From: Spirochaetales bacterium
GTDB lineage: Bacteria; Spirochaetota; Spirochaetia; SZUA-6
Direction: 5' to 3'
Length of the DNA stretch: 19,732 nt
NCBI GenBank assembly: GCA_003233545.1
Contig: QILZ01000073.1
Location: 1-19,732, forward strand
The notes below the pieces were generated by a model that ran no database searches, was not told where the DNA came from, and worked only from the letters and a program-made list of their open reading frames with translations. Below, piece after piece: positions 1-6,322 of this stretch (positions are counted from its first letter, which is position 1; each line of letters begins with the position of its first letter). A program made the translations under genes and the position numbers.

Positions 1-282
1 TGGAAATGGCTTCGATTCTGCACATCCCCGATCGTACAGCGTGCATACTTAACGGAAATGCCCGTATGGAAATCTGTTGCAAACAGCAGTTATGCAAAAC
101 AGATGGATCCAACCATGCCAATTAAGGCAAAAGAAATTGCCAGTGTGCACAACAGGCCGAGAGTTCCCCAATACACGGAAACATCAGCGATTTTACAGAA
201 GTATATCCACCGTGCGCTTGAAATGAAACTTTCACCGAAAGAGGCACTCGACAAAGCAAAAGCTGAAATTGAAAAGCTCTGA
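1..282 (+). CDS. Sugar ABC transporter solute-binding protein, C-terminal end (partial)
   Basis: The reading frame is open from base 1 and ends at TGA 280-282, so the gene begins outside the window. About 93 C-terminal residues are visible. The sequence reads W-L-R-F-C-T-S-P-I-V-Q-R-A-Y, then M-P-V-W-K-S, and ends in a helix rich in A, K and E (SPKEALDKAKAEIEKL). This is how family 1 (CUT1-type) extracellular binding proteins normally end: a segment on 'end of substrate range' residues, then a closing helix with the A-L-D-K-A pattern. Two permease genes of the same family follow on the same strand, so it is very probably their periplasmic binding partner. The substrate cannot be told from this fragment. 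Confidence 0.8.
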   Translation, partial: WKWLRFCTSPIVQRAYLTEMPVWKSVANSSYAKQMDPTMPIKAKEIASVHNRPRVPQYTETSAILQKYIHRALEMKLSPKEALDKAKAEIEKL

Positions 283-316
283 CATTAATTTAATACCCGC
301 ATAAAAGTTAAAATAT

Positions 317-361
317 CCGGGGGAACCGTAGATGGACTGCATCAGAGTTCCTCCGGGTTTT
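317..361 (+). terminator. Hairpin between binding-protein and permease genes (attenuating terminator)
   Basis: Arms 317-326 (CCGGGGGAAC) and 347-356 (GTTCCTCCGG) pair over 10 bp with one G-T wobble. The apical part can add GATG/CATC pairing. TTTT follows at 358-361. The position, 35 bases after the binding-protein stop and before the permeases, suggests partial termination or 3'-end protection that lowers permease expression relative to the binding protein. The T-run is short, so read-through is expected. Confidence 0.6.
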
Positions 362-384
362 CATAATGTTTTACAGGAGGCAAA

Positions 385-405
385 AGCCGAATCTGATTTT
401 CGGCT
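385..405 (+). promoter_or_regulatory. Second small hairpin in the permease leader
   Basis: A 7-bp perfect stem, AGCCGAA (385-391) and TTCGGCT (399-405), has a 7-base loop. It lies 10 bases before the AGGAG ribosome site (416-420) of the first permease. It may stabilise the 5' end of a processed permease transcript or tune its translation. No T-run follows, so it is not itself a terminator. Confidence 0.4.
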
Positions 406-425
406 GACATTCTTTAGGAGTAAAT

Positions 426-1367
426 ATGACAAAAAGAGAAATGAGTACAAAAAGTCTGCTGTTAATTCTTGTTCTTCCGGCGGTATTCATAATTCTAATA
501 GTTATTCTGATGCCAATTCTTTTCTCCTTTGTAATCTCACTAAATAAGGCAACCCCACGCTTAGGCGGAATTAACTTAAAGTGGCGCGGGTTATTAAACT
601 ACTACAATTTCTTCTTTAAGAATCCGGAATTCTGGAATTCCATTAAACTGACACTCTACTTTACCATAGTGTCTTTAATCATCGAATTAATTCTTGGTAC
701 CGGCGTCGCCCTTGTTTTAAACAGAAAATTCTTTGCACGCTCCCTTGTCCGTGCGCTTATTCTTATTCCATGGGCGGTACCTACGGTTGTTAATGCACGG
801 CTTTGGGAATGGATATATGCGGGAAACAACTTCGGAGCTCTTAACGGCTTCTTAAAAGTGCTGGGTTTATTGGCAAAGGATAACAATGTCGTATGGCTCG
901 GCTTCGATACACCCTTTGCCAATGTACCCCTGCTCGGAGCTTTTTTTAACTGGATGGGAGTTCCGAGAGCTTTGAACATGATAATTATTGCGGATACCTG
1001 GAAGGTAATGCCGTTAGTTGTTTTTCTTCTGCTTGCCGGGCTTCAGCAAATTCCTAAGAATCTCTACGAAGTAGGTTCGATAGACGGAGCAAATTCCTTG
1101 CAGAAATTCCGGTCCATTACCTATCCGTACCTTAAACCCATATACCTCGTTATTCTTGTACTTAGAACCATGGAGCTGTTCAGGGTCTTCGATATCATTT
1201 ACATCCTTATGCAGTATTCCATAAGGGTTGTCGGTATTTATACCTACGAAGTGGGAATGAAATTCCTCAAATTCGGACAGGGCTCGGCACTTTCATTTCT
1301 CGTTGCCCTGTTTATTATGGGATTCACGCTTATATATATAAAACTATTCTATAAGGAAGAGGTATAG
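426..1367 (+). CDS. Sugar ABC transporter permease, MalF/UgpA-like
   Basis: A 313-residue inner-membrane permease of the CUT1 family, with about six hydrophobic segments, the first at residues 9-35. The cytoplasmic loop that docks the ATPase (EAA motif) reads EVGSIDGAN and continues to a P-Y-L-K-P turn, near residues 219-240. The MalF-like first-subunit assignment rests on gene order (binding protein, then this, then a MalG-like gene) and on length. Start: ATG at 426 follows AGGAG at 416-420 with 5-base spacing. The next permease begins two bases after its TAG stop, so the two are translated together. It would pair with that protein to form the channel. No ATPase gene is adjacent, as is common for CUT1 systems that share one MsmK/UgpC-type ATPase. 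Substrate unknown. Confidence 0.9.
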   Translation: MTKREMSTKSLLLILVLPAVFIILIVILMPILFSFVISLNKATPRLGGINLKWRGLLNYYNFFFKNPEFWNSIKLTLYFTIVSLIIELILGTGVALVLNRKFFARSLVRALILIPWAVPTVVNARLWEWIYAGNNFGALNGFLKVLGLLAKDNNVVWLGFDTPFANVPLLGAFFNWMGVPRALNMIIIADTWKVMPLVVFLLLAGLQQIPKNLYEVGSIDGANSLQKFRSITYPYLKPIYLVILVLRTMELFRVFDIIYILMQYSIRVVGIYTYEVGMKFLKFGQGSALSFLVALFIMGFTLIYIKLFYKEEV

Positions 1368-1369
1368 GT

Positions 1370-2269
1370 ATGGTAAAGAAAGTCTCAACAAAAAAAATAA
1401 TTAAAGGAACCAGCTTTTACCTTTTAATAATTATCATTTTACTCTGGACACTTCTCCCACTTGCATGGCTCTTTCTTTCCAGTATTTTCCCCTATAAAGA
1501 ACTTATTTCCAACAGGCTCGGGCATTGGATTCCCTCACATGCAACCTTTAAACACTACCTTTCATTTTTTAACCCGGAAGAGGACATTAGCTCACGATTC
1601 CTTGCGGCAATGAGGAACAGTTTAATTGTCGCTTCTGTAACCACGATAATATGCCTATTCTTCGGTTCATTAGCCGCATATGCCGTTGTCCGCATAGAGT
1701 TCAGATTTAAAAAGACAATGGTTCTCTCCCTTATGTTTATCCGTATGCTTCCGACAATAACGCTTATTATTCCCTTTTTCATAATTGTAAACCTTATAGA
1801 CACGCGTCTTATAAACTTCTTCGGCGCGGATGTTCATCTATTCGACAGCAGATCGCTTTTAATCATTCTCTATACATCCTTTACGCTCGGTTTTGTCATC
1901 TGGATTATGAGAGGGTTTTATCTGACCATGCCGGAAGAATTGGAAGATGCGGCGAGAATAGACGGCCTTACACGCCTGCAGACGGTTTTTAAAATCGTAA
2001 TGCCCCTCTCCGCTAACGGTCTTGTGGCTACCGGGGTTCTTGCTTTTCTTCTTGCATGGGATGAATTTATACTTGCATTAATTTTTACCCGCACAGAAAA
2101 TGCCGTAACCCTTCCGCTTTTTATTGCCGAATTGGGCAGCCAGTATATTCACGATTTTACACAGATTTCCGCAGCCGGTGTTATAGCCTGCCTGCCGCCC
2201 TTTATTCTTGTCCTGATTTTTCAGCGGTTTATCGTATCAGGATTAACCATGGGCAGTGTAAAGGGGTAA
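1370..2269 (+). CDS. Sugar ABC transporter permease, MalG/UgpE-like
   Basis: A 299-residue CUT1 permease. It has an N-terminal membrane segment followed by a periplasmic loop of about 50 residues, then a five-helix binding-protein-dependent transport domain. The EAA loop reads ELEDAARIDGLTRLQ, with the V-M-P-L turn after it, near residues 186-212. A late W-D-E-F motif is also typical of MalG-type subunits. The start ATG at 1370 lies two bases after the previous stop, and the purine run AAGGAAGAGG at 1354-1362 acts as ribosome site. It is the last gene of this importer; no ATPase or enzyme gene follows on this strand. I see no convincing terminator in the 70 bases after the stop, which carry the next gene's promoter. 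Confidence 0.9.
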   Translation: MVKKVSTKKIIKGTSFYLLIIIILLWTLLPLAWLFLSSIFPYKELISNRLGHWIPSHATFKHYLSFFNPEEDISSRFLAAMRNSLIVASVTTIICLFFGSLAAYAVVRIEFRFKKTMVLSLMFIRMLPTITLIIPFFIIVNLIDTRLINFFGADVHLFDSRSLLIILYTSFTLGFVIWIMRGFYLTMPEELEDAARIDGLTRLQTVFKIVMPLSANGLVATGVLAFLLAWDEFILALIFTRTENAVTLPLFIAELGSQYIHDFTQISAAGVIACLPPFILVLIFQRFIVSGLTMGSVKG

Positions 2270-2302
2270 AATTAAAATTATCATAACGATTATCCGGAAA
2301 TA

Positions 2303-2331
2303 TTTACTTTGACAATCCCGCAGGCTATAAT
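2303..2331 (+). promoter_or_regulatory. Sigma-70-type promoter placed directly on the start codon
   Basis: A perfect -10 box TATAAT (2326-2331) lies exactly 17 bases after TTTACT (2303-2308, 4 of 6 matches to TTGACA). A perfect TTGACA also occurs at 2309-2314, but at 11-base spacing, which is too close to serve this -10. Only 8 bases separate the -10 box from the ATG at 2340, so transcription would begin at or within a base or two of the start codon. Confidence 0.6.
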
Positions 2332-2339
2332 GAATCATT

Positions 2340-2678
2340 ATGAAAGTATGCCACTTTTGCGGTTCTGTTATCGATGACAGTATCAGGGTTTACCGTTCCT
2401 CGATTTGTCCGTCATGTTCTAAAGACCTGAAAATATGCTGTAACTGCAGGTTTTACAGCAAAGGATCACACTGGGACTGCCTCGAATCCGTTACCGAACC
2501 TGTGCATGAAAAAGACAGGGCGAATTTCTGTGAGTTTTTTCAGTACAGAGAAATAAATAATTCAGGCATCAAGAGATATCCGGGAACTACTGTCCCGGAC
2601 AGCAGACAGGCAGGGACAGATAAGACGGACAAAAAACAGCAGGCAAAGAGAGATTTCGATAAACTTTTCGGAAATTAA
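2340..2678 (+). CDS. Small zinc-ribbon-like cysteine-rich protein
   Basis: A 112-residue cytoplasmic protein whose first half carries paired cysteines: C-H-F-C (residues 4-7), C-P-S-C (24-27), then C-C-N-C (34-37), C48 and F-C-E-F-F (68-72). The pattern C-N-C-R-F-Y, then W-D-C, E-P-V, K-D-R-A-N-F-C-E-F-F recalls a conserved small bacterial domain seen in hypothetical proteins as C-x-N-C-x-F-Y-(about 10 residues)-C-(about 15)-K-x-x-A-N-F-C-D-F-F; I know of no assigned function. The tail (residues 75-112) is charged, low in complexity and probably disordered, ending in D-K-L-F-G-N. No Shine-Dalgarno sequence precedes the ATG, and the promoter sits almost on the start codon. It is separately transcribed, so it need not relate to the importer upstream. 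Metal binding is inferred from the cysteines only. Confidence 0.75.
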   Translation: MKVCHFCGSVIDDSIRVYRSSICPSCSKDLKICCNCRFYSKGSHWDCLESVTEPVHEKDRANFCEFFQYREINNSGIKRYPGTTVPDSRQAGTDKTDKKQQAKRDFDKLFGN

Positions 2679-2737
2679 ACAACGGATTTACGGCGGTTCA
2701 GCAGAAAAACTTTATTCATTGCGTAAAAAAATACGGC

Positions 2738-3571
2738 TCAGGAAAGCCCGAACATATCCTTAAGGGAAAGCTTTTCCGGCCTTCCTCCGTATCTTATTTT
2801 CATGACGGATCTTGGTGCGATAATATCGATAAAAACAGGCTTTTTAAAACCGCGTTTTAATATATTTCCCCCACTGTCCCCGGTAAAGTCATACTTAACA
2901 TTTAACAATTCCATGTATTTTGACGTATATTCTTTTAATACTCCTTCGTATTCATTAAATTTTCCGTTTTCTTCTATCTGCACTACTATCTTTCTACCTA
3001 TATATTTTTCAAGAACAGAATCGTAGGCATTTACAAAAATATCCACAAGAGACGTACCCACAGAGGTCATATCCTTTGTTGCCCGCCCTCCCGCAATTTT
3101 ATTTCCCATACTGCCTATGAAAAGAGTTAATGATTTGTTAAAAGCATCCCTTAGAGTATTTACAATATTTCTTAAACTTCTTCCGGTTCTTCTTATTATA
3201 TTCGGTCTGTATGTTCTTTTAATACTTTTTTCTCTTTGCTTCATATTCTTGAGGGTAAGATCCCAGTGATACCTGTGTAAAGCCTGCATTTCCCTTTCCA
3301 GTTCGACATAGGAAATAATATACGAATATTTATTGTAAAGAGGTTCTTTAAATTCAAATTCCATGCCGGAAGAGTACAGCTTTAATTTACCGCTTATCGT
3401 TTTTCCGTTCTTCATTATCAATGTCACAAAATAATTTTCAAAATCATGCAGACATCTGTCGCGGCTTCTCTGCCTGATAAATGCCGATACTATCGAAGTC
3501 AGAATAATTATGAGTATGGTAAGTGCAAGTACATTATTTAAAATTACATTCCACACCGTTCCGTAATCCAT
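2738..3571 (-). CDS. Membrane-anchored protein of unknown function with two beta-rich repeats
   Basis: I do not recognise this family. From the preferred start it has 277 residues: a single N-terminal membrane helix (about residues 9-31, rich in I and L), then a charged R-Q-R-S-R-D-R segment, so the bulk is probably cytoplasmic. Two segments look alike: VTLIMKNGKTISGKLKLYSS and, near residues 194-225, KIVVQIEENG followed by YEGVLKEYTSKYMELLNV. Each has the 'strand, polar turn, G-x-L, S-x-Y/G-M-E' rhythm of small Sm/SH3-like barrels. Between them is a basic helical region. The ATG at 3571 (MDYGTVWN) is chosen because an upstream small ORF stops one base before it; an in-frame ATG at 3604 would add PLRLRRRFTD. 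Neither has a good ribosome site. It is last in the hydrolase/permease operon. Existence is well supported, function unknown. Confidence 0.7.
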   Translation of the reverse strand: MDYGTVWNVILNNVLALTILIIILTSIVSAFIRQRSRDRCLHDFENYFVTLIMKNGKTISGKLKLYSSGMEFEFKEPLYNKYSYIISYVELEREMQALHRYHWDLTLKNMKQREKSIKRTYRPNIIRRTGRSLRNIVNTLRDAFNKSLTLFIGSMGNKIAGGRATKDMTSVGTSLVDIFVNAYDSVLEKYIGRKIVVQIEENGKFNEYEGVLKEYTSKYMELLNVKYDFTGDSGGNILKRGFKKPVFIDIIAPRSVMKIRYGGRPEKLSLKDMFGLS

Positions 3572-3572
3572 A

Positions 3573-3653
3573 TCAGTAAACCGCCGCCTGAGCCGCAAGG
3601 GCATTAGAAGTTGCCACTACACCGTTTTTCGCATATATTACCCATTTAAACAT
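3573..3653 (-). CDS. Possible 26-residue small protein between hydrolase and membrane protein genes
   Basis: ATG at 3653 opens 9 bases after the hydrolase stop codon and runs to TGA at 3573-3575, encoding MFKWVIYAKNGV followed by VATSNALAAQAAVY. Its stop lies one base before the ATG of the next gene (TGA-T-ATG), an arrangement typical of translational coupling. The upstream AAGA is a weak ribosome site. It could be a real microprotein, a coupling leader, or chance. It fills the only gap in an otherwise tightly packed operon and its composition (W, Y, alanine-rich tail) looks protein-like, but the evidence is thin. Confidence 0.3.
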   Translation of the reverse strand: MFKWVIYAKNGVVATSNALAAQAAVY

Positions 3654-3662
3654 ATTCTTATT

Positions 3663-4436
3663 TTAAAGCTCATACCACCTGAATGGTTCCGGAATAATGA
3701 TTCTGCCATTGTACTCCTTTTTTGCTTCCTGTTCCATACTTTCCGGATTAGAATCTTTACAGGAACCGAAATGACAGAGAAAGAGCATCCTTACTCCCGA
3801 ACATGCCGCATTAACCCCTGCCTGATATCCCGAGCTGTGGCCGTCCGCCGACAATTTTTTTATATTTTCATGGGAACCCGAGGTTTCATGTACCAGGGCA
3901 GAACATCCTCCGGCTAATCCGCAGATAGCTTCTATGGAGCCCGTATCCGCCGTATAAAATAAACCTGAATTTTTACTTTTTATCCGAACCATACCGGACG
4001 GCACACTGTGAGATCCGGGAAACAGATCGACTGTATATCCTGCTTTTACGGAACCGCCGGAATCCGCTATTTTTCTTCCATAAACAATATCAAAACCGAT
4101 CTTTCCCCTGTTTAAGCCGAAAAAACCAAGCAGTTCCTGCGCCCTTTCTGTGGTAACAGGATCCGAGATTACCGTTAATGGTGTTCTCCGCTTCATGCAG
4201 AACATTGTGTGAACAAGCGAAGGAAAAGCATAAATATGATCGACATGCGCATGAGTTAATACAACTGTAGTAAGCGTACCGGGATCGATACCCGCGGCTT
4301 TTACTCCCTGAACCGGATTCCCCGAAGTATCGATCAGGATATACTCGCCTTCTACAGATACGGCAATCGATGTATTCCCGCTGAAGGAAGAAGGTACGGC
4401 CCCATAAGTACCTAGAAATAATATTTTTAAACTCAT
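3663..4436 (-). CDS. Metallo-beta-lactamase-fold hydrolase (RNase Z/PhnP-like)
   Basis: A 257-residue soluble protein with a complete dinuclear zinc site: H62, H64, D66, H67 in T-H-A-H-V-D-H, H143 in G-S-H-S, D164 in T-A-D-T-G, and H222 in L-C-H-F-G. H200 in D-G-H-S-S matches the extra histidine of RNase Z-like members. The N terminus, L-F-L-G-T-Y-G-A-V-P, is the usual first strand and turn of that branch. There is no signal peptide. Related enzymes cleave phosphodiesters, cyclic phosphates or lactones; the true substrate cannot be read from sequence. It follows the MalG-like permease by 21 bases, with GAGG five bases before its ATG, so it is co-expressed with the importer and probably acts on the imported compound. 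It lacks the long flexible arm expected of a tRNA-processing RNase Z, so housekeeping tRNA maturation is less likely. Confidence 0.85.
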   Translation of the reverse strand: MSLKILFLGTYGAVPSSFSGNTSIAVSVEGEYILIDTSGNPVQGVKAAGIDPGTLTTVVLTHAHVDHIYAFPSLVHTMFCMKRRTPLTVISDPVTTERAQELLGFFGLNRGKIGFDIVYGRKIADSGGSVKAGYTVDLFPGSHSVPSGMVRIKSKNSGLFYTADTGSIEAICGLAGGCSALVHETSGSHENIKKLSADGHSSGYQAGVNAACSGVRMLFLCHFGSCKDSNPESMEQEAKKEYNGRIIIPEPFRWYEL

Positions 4437-4457
4437 ACTACCTCATGCATCTATTCT

Positions 4458-5291
4458 TTATTTTAAACTTAAGGAAAAACCTTCCGTCATTCTTCTGTAA
4501 ACATATCCGGAAAAGAGGAGTACGGGTAATGTTGTCATAAGTCCGATTGCCATTAACTCACCCCACAATGTTTCGTATTCCGTTATAAAATTGACAATAC
4601 GAAGGGGAAGGGTTAACAGGTCAGGATTCCTTATAAATAGCAGTGCGAAAAGAAATTCATCCCATGCCACGATAATACTAAAAATAGCAGTTGCAATTAT
4701 CCCGCTTGTTGTAAGAGGAATCACAATTATCGTTAAGGTTTTAAATTTGGAAGCGCCGTCTATTTCCGCAGCCTGTTCGAACTCGACAGGCATCGCTTTT
4801 AAAAATCCGAACAGCATCCAGATGCAGTATGGAAGCGTGTATACCTGGTACACTATTACAAGCCCTATCCTGCTGTTAATGAGATGAGCCGATGTAAAAA
4901 TCGTATAAAGCGGAATTGCAAGTACAATCGGCGGCAGTATCTTTACCACGAGAACCCAGATTAAAAATATATAGTTGAGTTTAAACGGGAATTTGTGCCT
5001 GACAAGGGCATAGGAAGCTAAAAACGCCATTGCGAGAGAAAAAAGTGTGGACAGAGAAGCTACAAAGAGGCTGTTAAACAGAAACTTAAAGAACCCCCCT
5101 TTTAAAACATTAATATAATTCTGAATTGTAATAACCTTCGGGAAAAAGGTCGGCACCGGAGATATATTCTCCACAGGTCTTTTAAAAGACGTAATAACAA
5201 TCCAGTACACGGGAAAAATCGCAATAATAAGAATAATAATCAGTGTAATCCGGAATATTATTCCCTTCCGTTCCAGCGAAGTACCTGCCAT
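4458..5291 (-). CDS. Sugar ABC transporter permease, MalG-like
   Basis: A 277-residue CUT1 permease, second membrane subunit of the second importer. The first membrane helix spans about residues 10-32 and leads into a short periplasmic loop (S-F-K-R-P, then T-F-F-P-K), a standard MalG-type feature. The ATPase-docking loop reads EFEQAAEIDGASKFK and ends at V-I-P-L. The W-D-E-F-L-F-A-L motif follows, as in the MalG-like protein of the first importer. Its ATG overlaps the stop of the preceding permease by one base (TAATG at 5291), so translation is coupled, and GGGAGGAAAAG just upstream provides a ribosome site inside the preceding gene. The hydrolase gene follows after 21 bases. No ATPase gene is present in the operon. 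Confidence 0.9.
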   Translation of the reverse strand: MAGTSLERKGIIFRITLIIILIIAIFPVYWIVITSFKRPVENISPVPTFFPKVITIQNYINVLKGGFFKFLFNSLFVASLSTLFSLAMAFLASYALVRHKFPFKLNYIFLIWVLVVKILPPIVLAIPLYTIFTSAHLINSRIGLVIVYQVYTLPYCIWMLFGFLKAMPVEFEQAAEIDGASKFKTLTIIVIPLTTSGIIATAIFSIIVAWDEFLFALLFIRNPDLLTLPLRIVNFITEYETLWGELMAIGLMTTLPVLLFSGYVYRRMTEGFSLSLK

Positions 5292-6181
5292 TACTTTTCC
5301 TCCCGCATAATGTTTCTAATGTAGAGCACGGATATTAAAGAAATTACAATAAGAATATAGATTGATGCTGTGGACGCTCTTCCAAGGTTAAAATAGGTAA
5401 ATCCCTCTCTATACACATAGTAGGTAACCGTCTCCGTTGCATTACCCGGCCCTCCCTGGGTAAGTGCATAGACCTTCCCGAAAATTCTAAACGTATCTAT
5501 CGTTCTTAAAAGAATTACCAGAAGTATCTGGTTAAAAAGAATCGGAAGTGTAATAAGCTTAATTGTTTTATAATAATTGGCCCCGTCGATACTCGCCGCC
5601 TCGAAAATCTCTCCCGGAATCGTATTTAACCCGGCCTGAAGAATAATAAATGCAAACGGTGTCCATTGCCAAATATCTACAATTATCACCGAAAAAAGAG
5701 CCATCTTCGGATTTATAAGCCATCCAACAGGATGCAGACCTATGCTTTTAAGAATATAGTTAAAAAGCCCGATATCATAATGGTAAAGAGTTTTCCAGAT
5801 GGAACTGACCACCATTGTCGATATCATCATCGGAAAAATAACCATTATCATAAAAAGCCGTTTCCCTTTAAAAAAGCCGTAAAAGAGAAGGGCAAGAAAG
5901 AGCCCGATACCCACTTCGGCAAAAGTAGCTGCAGCAGAGAAGATAATTGTATTTATAAAGGATTTTTGAAAAAGCCTGTCGGTAATTATCCTTATAAAAT
6001 TTGTAAATCCGAGGAATTTTTTCGTGTCCGACAAATAGTTGTACTTAAAGAATGACATGTGAAAAACATTAAAAATAGGATAAACGGTAAGAAAGACAAT
6101 AACAATAAAAGCCGGCAGAAATATCATATAGTAAAAGCTGTTGTTTTTTATGTTTCGCTTTAGATAAAAATTACTGTTCAT
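5291..6181 (-). CDS. Sugar ABC transporter permease, MalF-like
   Basis: A 296-residue CUT1 permease with six predicted membrane helices, the first at about residues 18-40. The EAA loop is EIFEAASIDGANYYK and ends at T-L-P-I. The later segment L-T-Q-G-G-P-G-N-A-T-E-T is a hallmark of MalF/UgpA-type subunits and makes this assignment firmer than that of the corresponding gene of the first importer, where this segment is altered. The ATG at 6181 has only a weak GAGAAA ribosome site and lies after a strong hairpin, which should keep expression below that of the binding protein. It is coupled to the next permease by a one-base stop/start overlap. Confidence 0.92.
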   Translation of the reverse strand: MNSNFYLKRNIKNNSFYYMIFLPAFIVIVFLTVYPIFNVFHMSFFKYNYLSDTKKFLGFTNFIRIITDRLFQKSFINTIIFSAAATFAEVGIGLFLALLFYGFFKGKRLFMIMVIFPMMISTMVVSSIWKTLYHYDIGLFNYILKSIGLHPVGWLINPKMALFSVIIVDIWQWTPFAFIILQAGLNTIPGEIFEAASIDGANYYKTIKLITLPILFNQILLVILLRTIDTFRIFGKVYALTQGGPGNATETVTYYVYREGFTYFNLGRASTASIYILIVISLISVLYIRNIMREEK

Positions 6182-6199
6182 GGTTTATTTCTCATTAAT

Positions 6200-6266
6200 A
6201 AAAAATTCGGGCAGCTTCCGCTTTTTAACTTTAAACTTAAGTTTTCCATTATAGCGGGAAGCTGCC
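6200..6266 (-). terminator. Terminator-like hairpin between binding protein and permeases
   Basis: Read on the minus strand, AGGCAGCTTCCCGCT pairs with AGCGGAAGCTGCC (arms 6253-6266 and 6210-6222, 13 bp with one bulged base). Six T follow after a short CGAA (A-run at 6200-6205 on the plus strand). The loop is about 30 bases and contains the self-complementary AACTT/AAGTT. This is a convincing intrinsic-terminator shape, but the downstream permeases must be read, so it probably acts as a partial terminator or 3' stabiliser. It mirrors the hairpin at 317-361 in the first importer. Confidence 0.75.
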
Positions 6267-6286
6267 TTTATATTATATCTTTTTAA

Positions 6287-6322
6287 ACGGATGCAACGGA
6301 TGCAACGGATACAGCGGATGCT
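6287..6322 (-). repeat. Four tandem 9-bp repeats at the binding-protein stop codon
   Basis: On the plus strand the units are ACGGATGCA, ACGGATGCA, ACGGATACA and GCGGATGCT. The last unit overlaps the TAG stop (6321-6323) of the binding-protein gene. The unit is a multiple of three, so read in the gene's frame past the stop it would encode histidine/tyrosine-proline-leucine repeats before a TAA. Probably slippage-generated. Confidence 0.8.

Noticed and set aside
332..547. 71-codon plus-strand open frame between binding protein and permease
   Set aside because: It starts inside the loop of the terminator hairpin and overlaps the first permease, whose start has a perfect ribosome site.
656..979. 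107-codon open frame on the minus strand inside the first permease gene
   Set aside because: Antisense shadow of a well-supported permease. It has no ribosome site, and the peptide is low in family-like features.
2309..2331. TTGACA and TATAAT as a consensus pair
   Set aside because: The spacing is 11 bases, too short for one promoter. The 17-base-spaced TTTACT was preferred as -35.
3663..4436. Housekeeping tRNA 3'-endonuclease RNase Z
   Set aside because: It has the zinc-site residues but no visible flexible-arm motif, and it sits inside a sugar-import operon. Kept only as an RNase Z-like fold.
5666..6055. 129-codon plus-strand open frame within the MalF-like permease gene
   Set aside because: Antisense to a clear CUT1 permease. 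Its composition (K, H and Y-rich) is typical of a reverse-complement reading.
6248..6277. Two minus-strand TATAAT strings (6248-6253 and 6272-6277) as a separate permease promoter
   Set aside because: Neither has a -35-like hexamer at 16-18 bases, and the first lies within the terminator loop.
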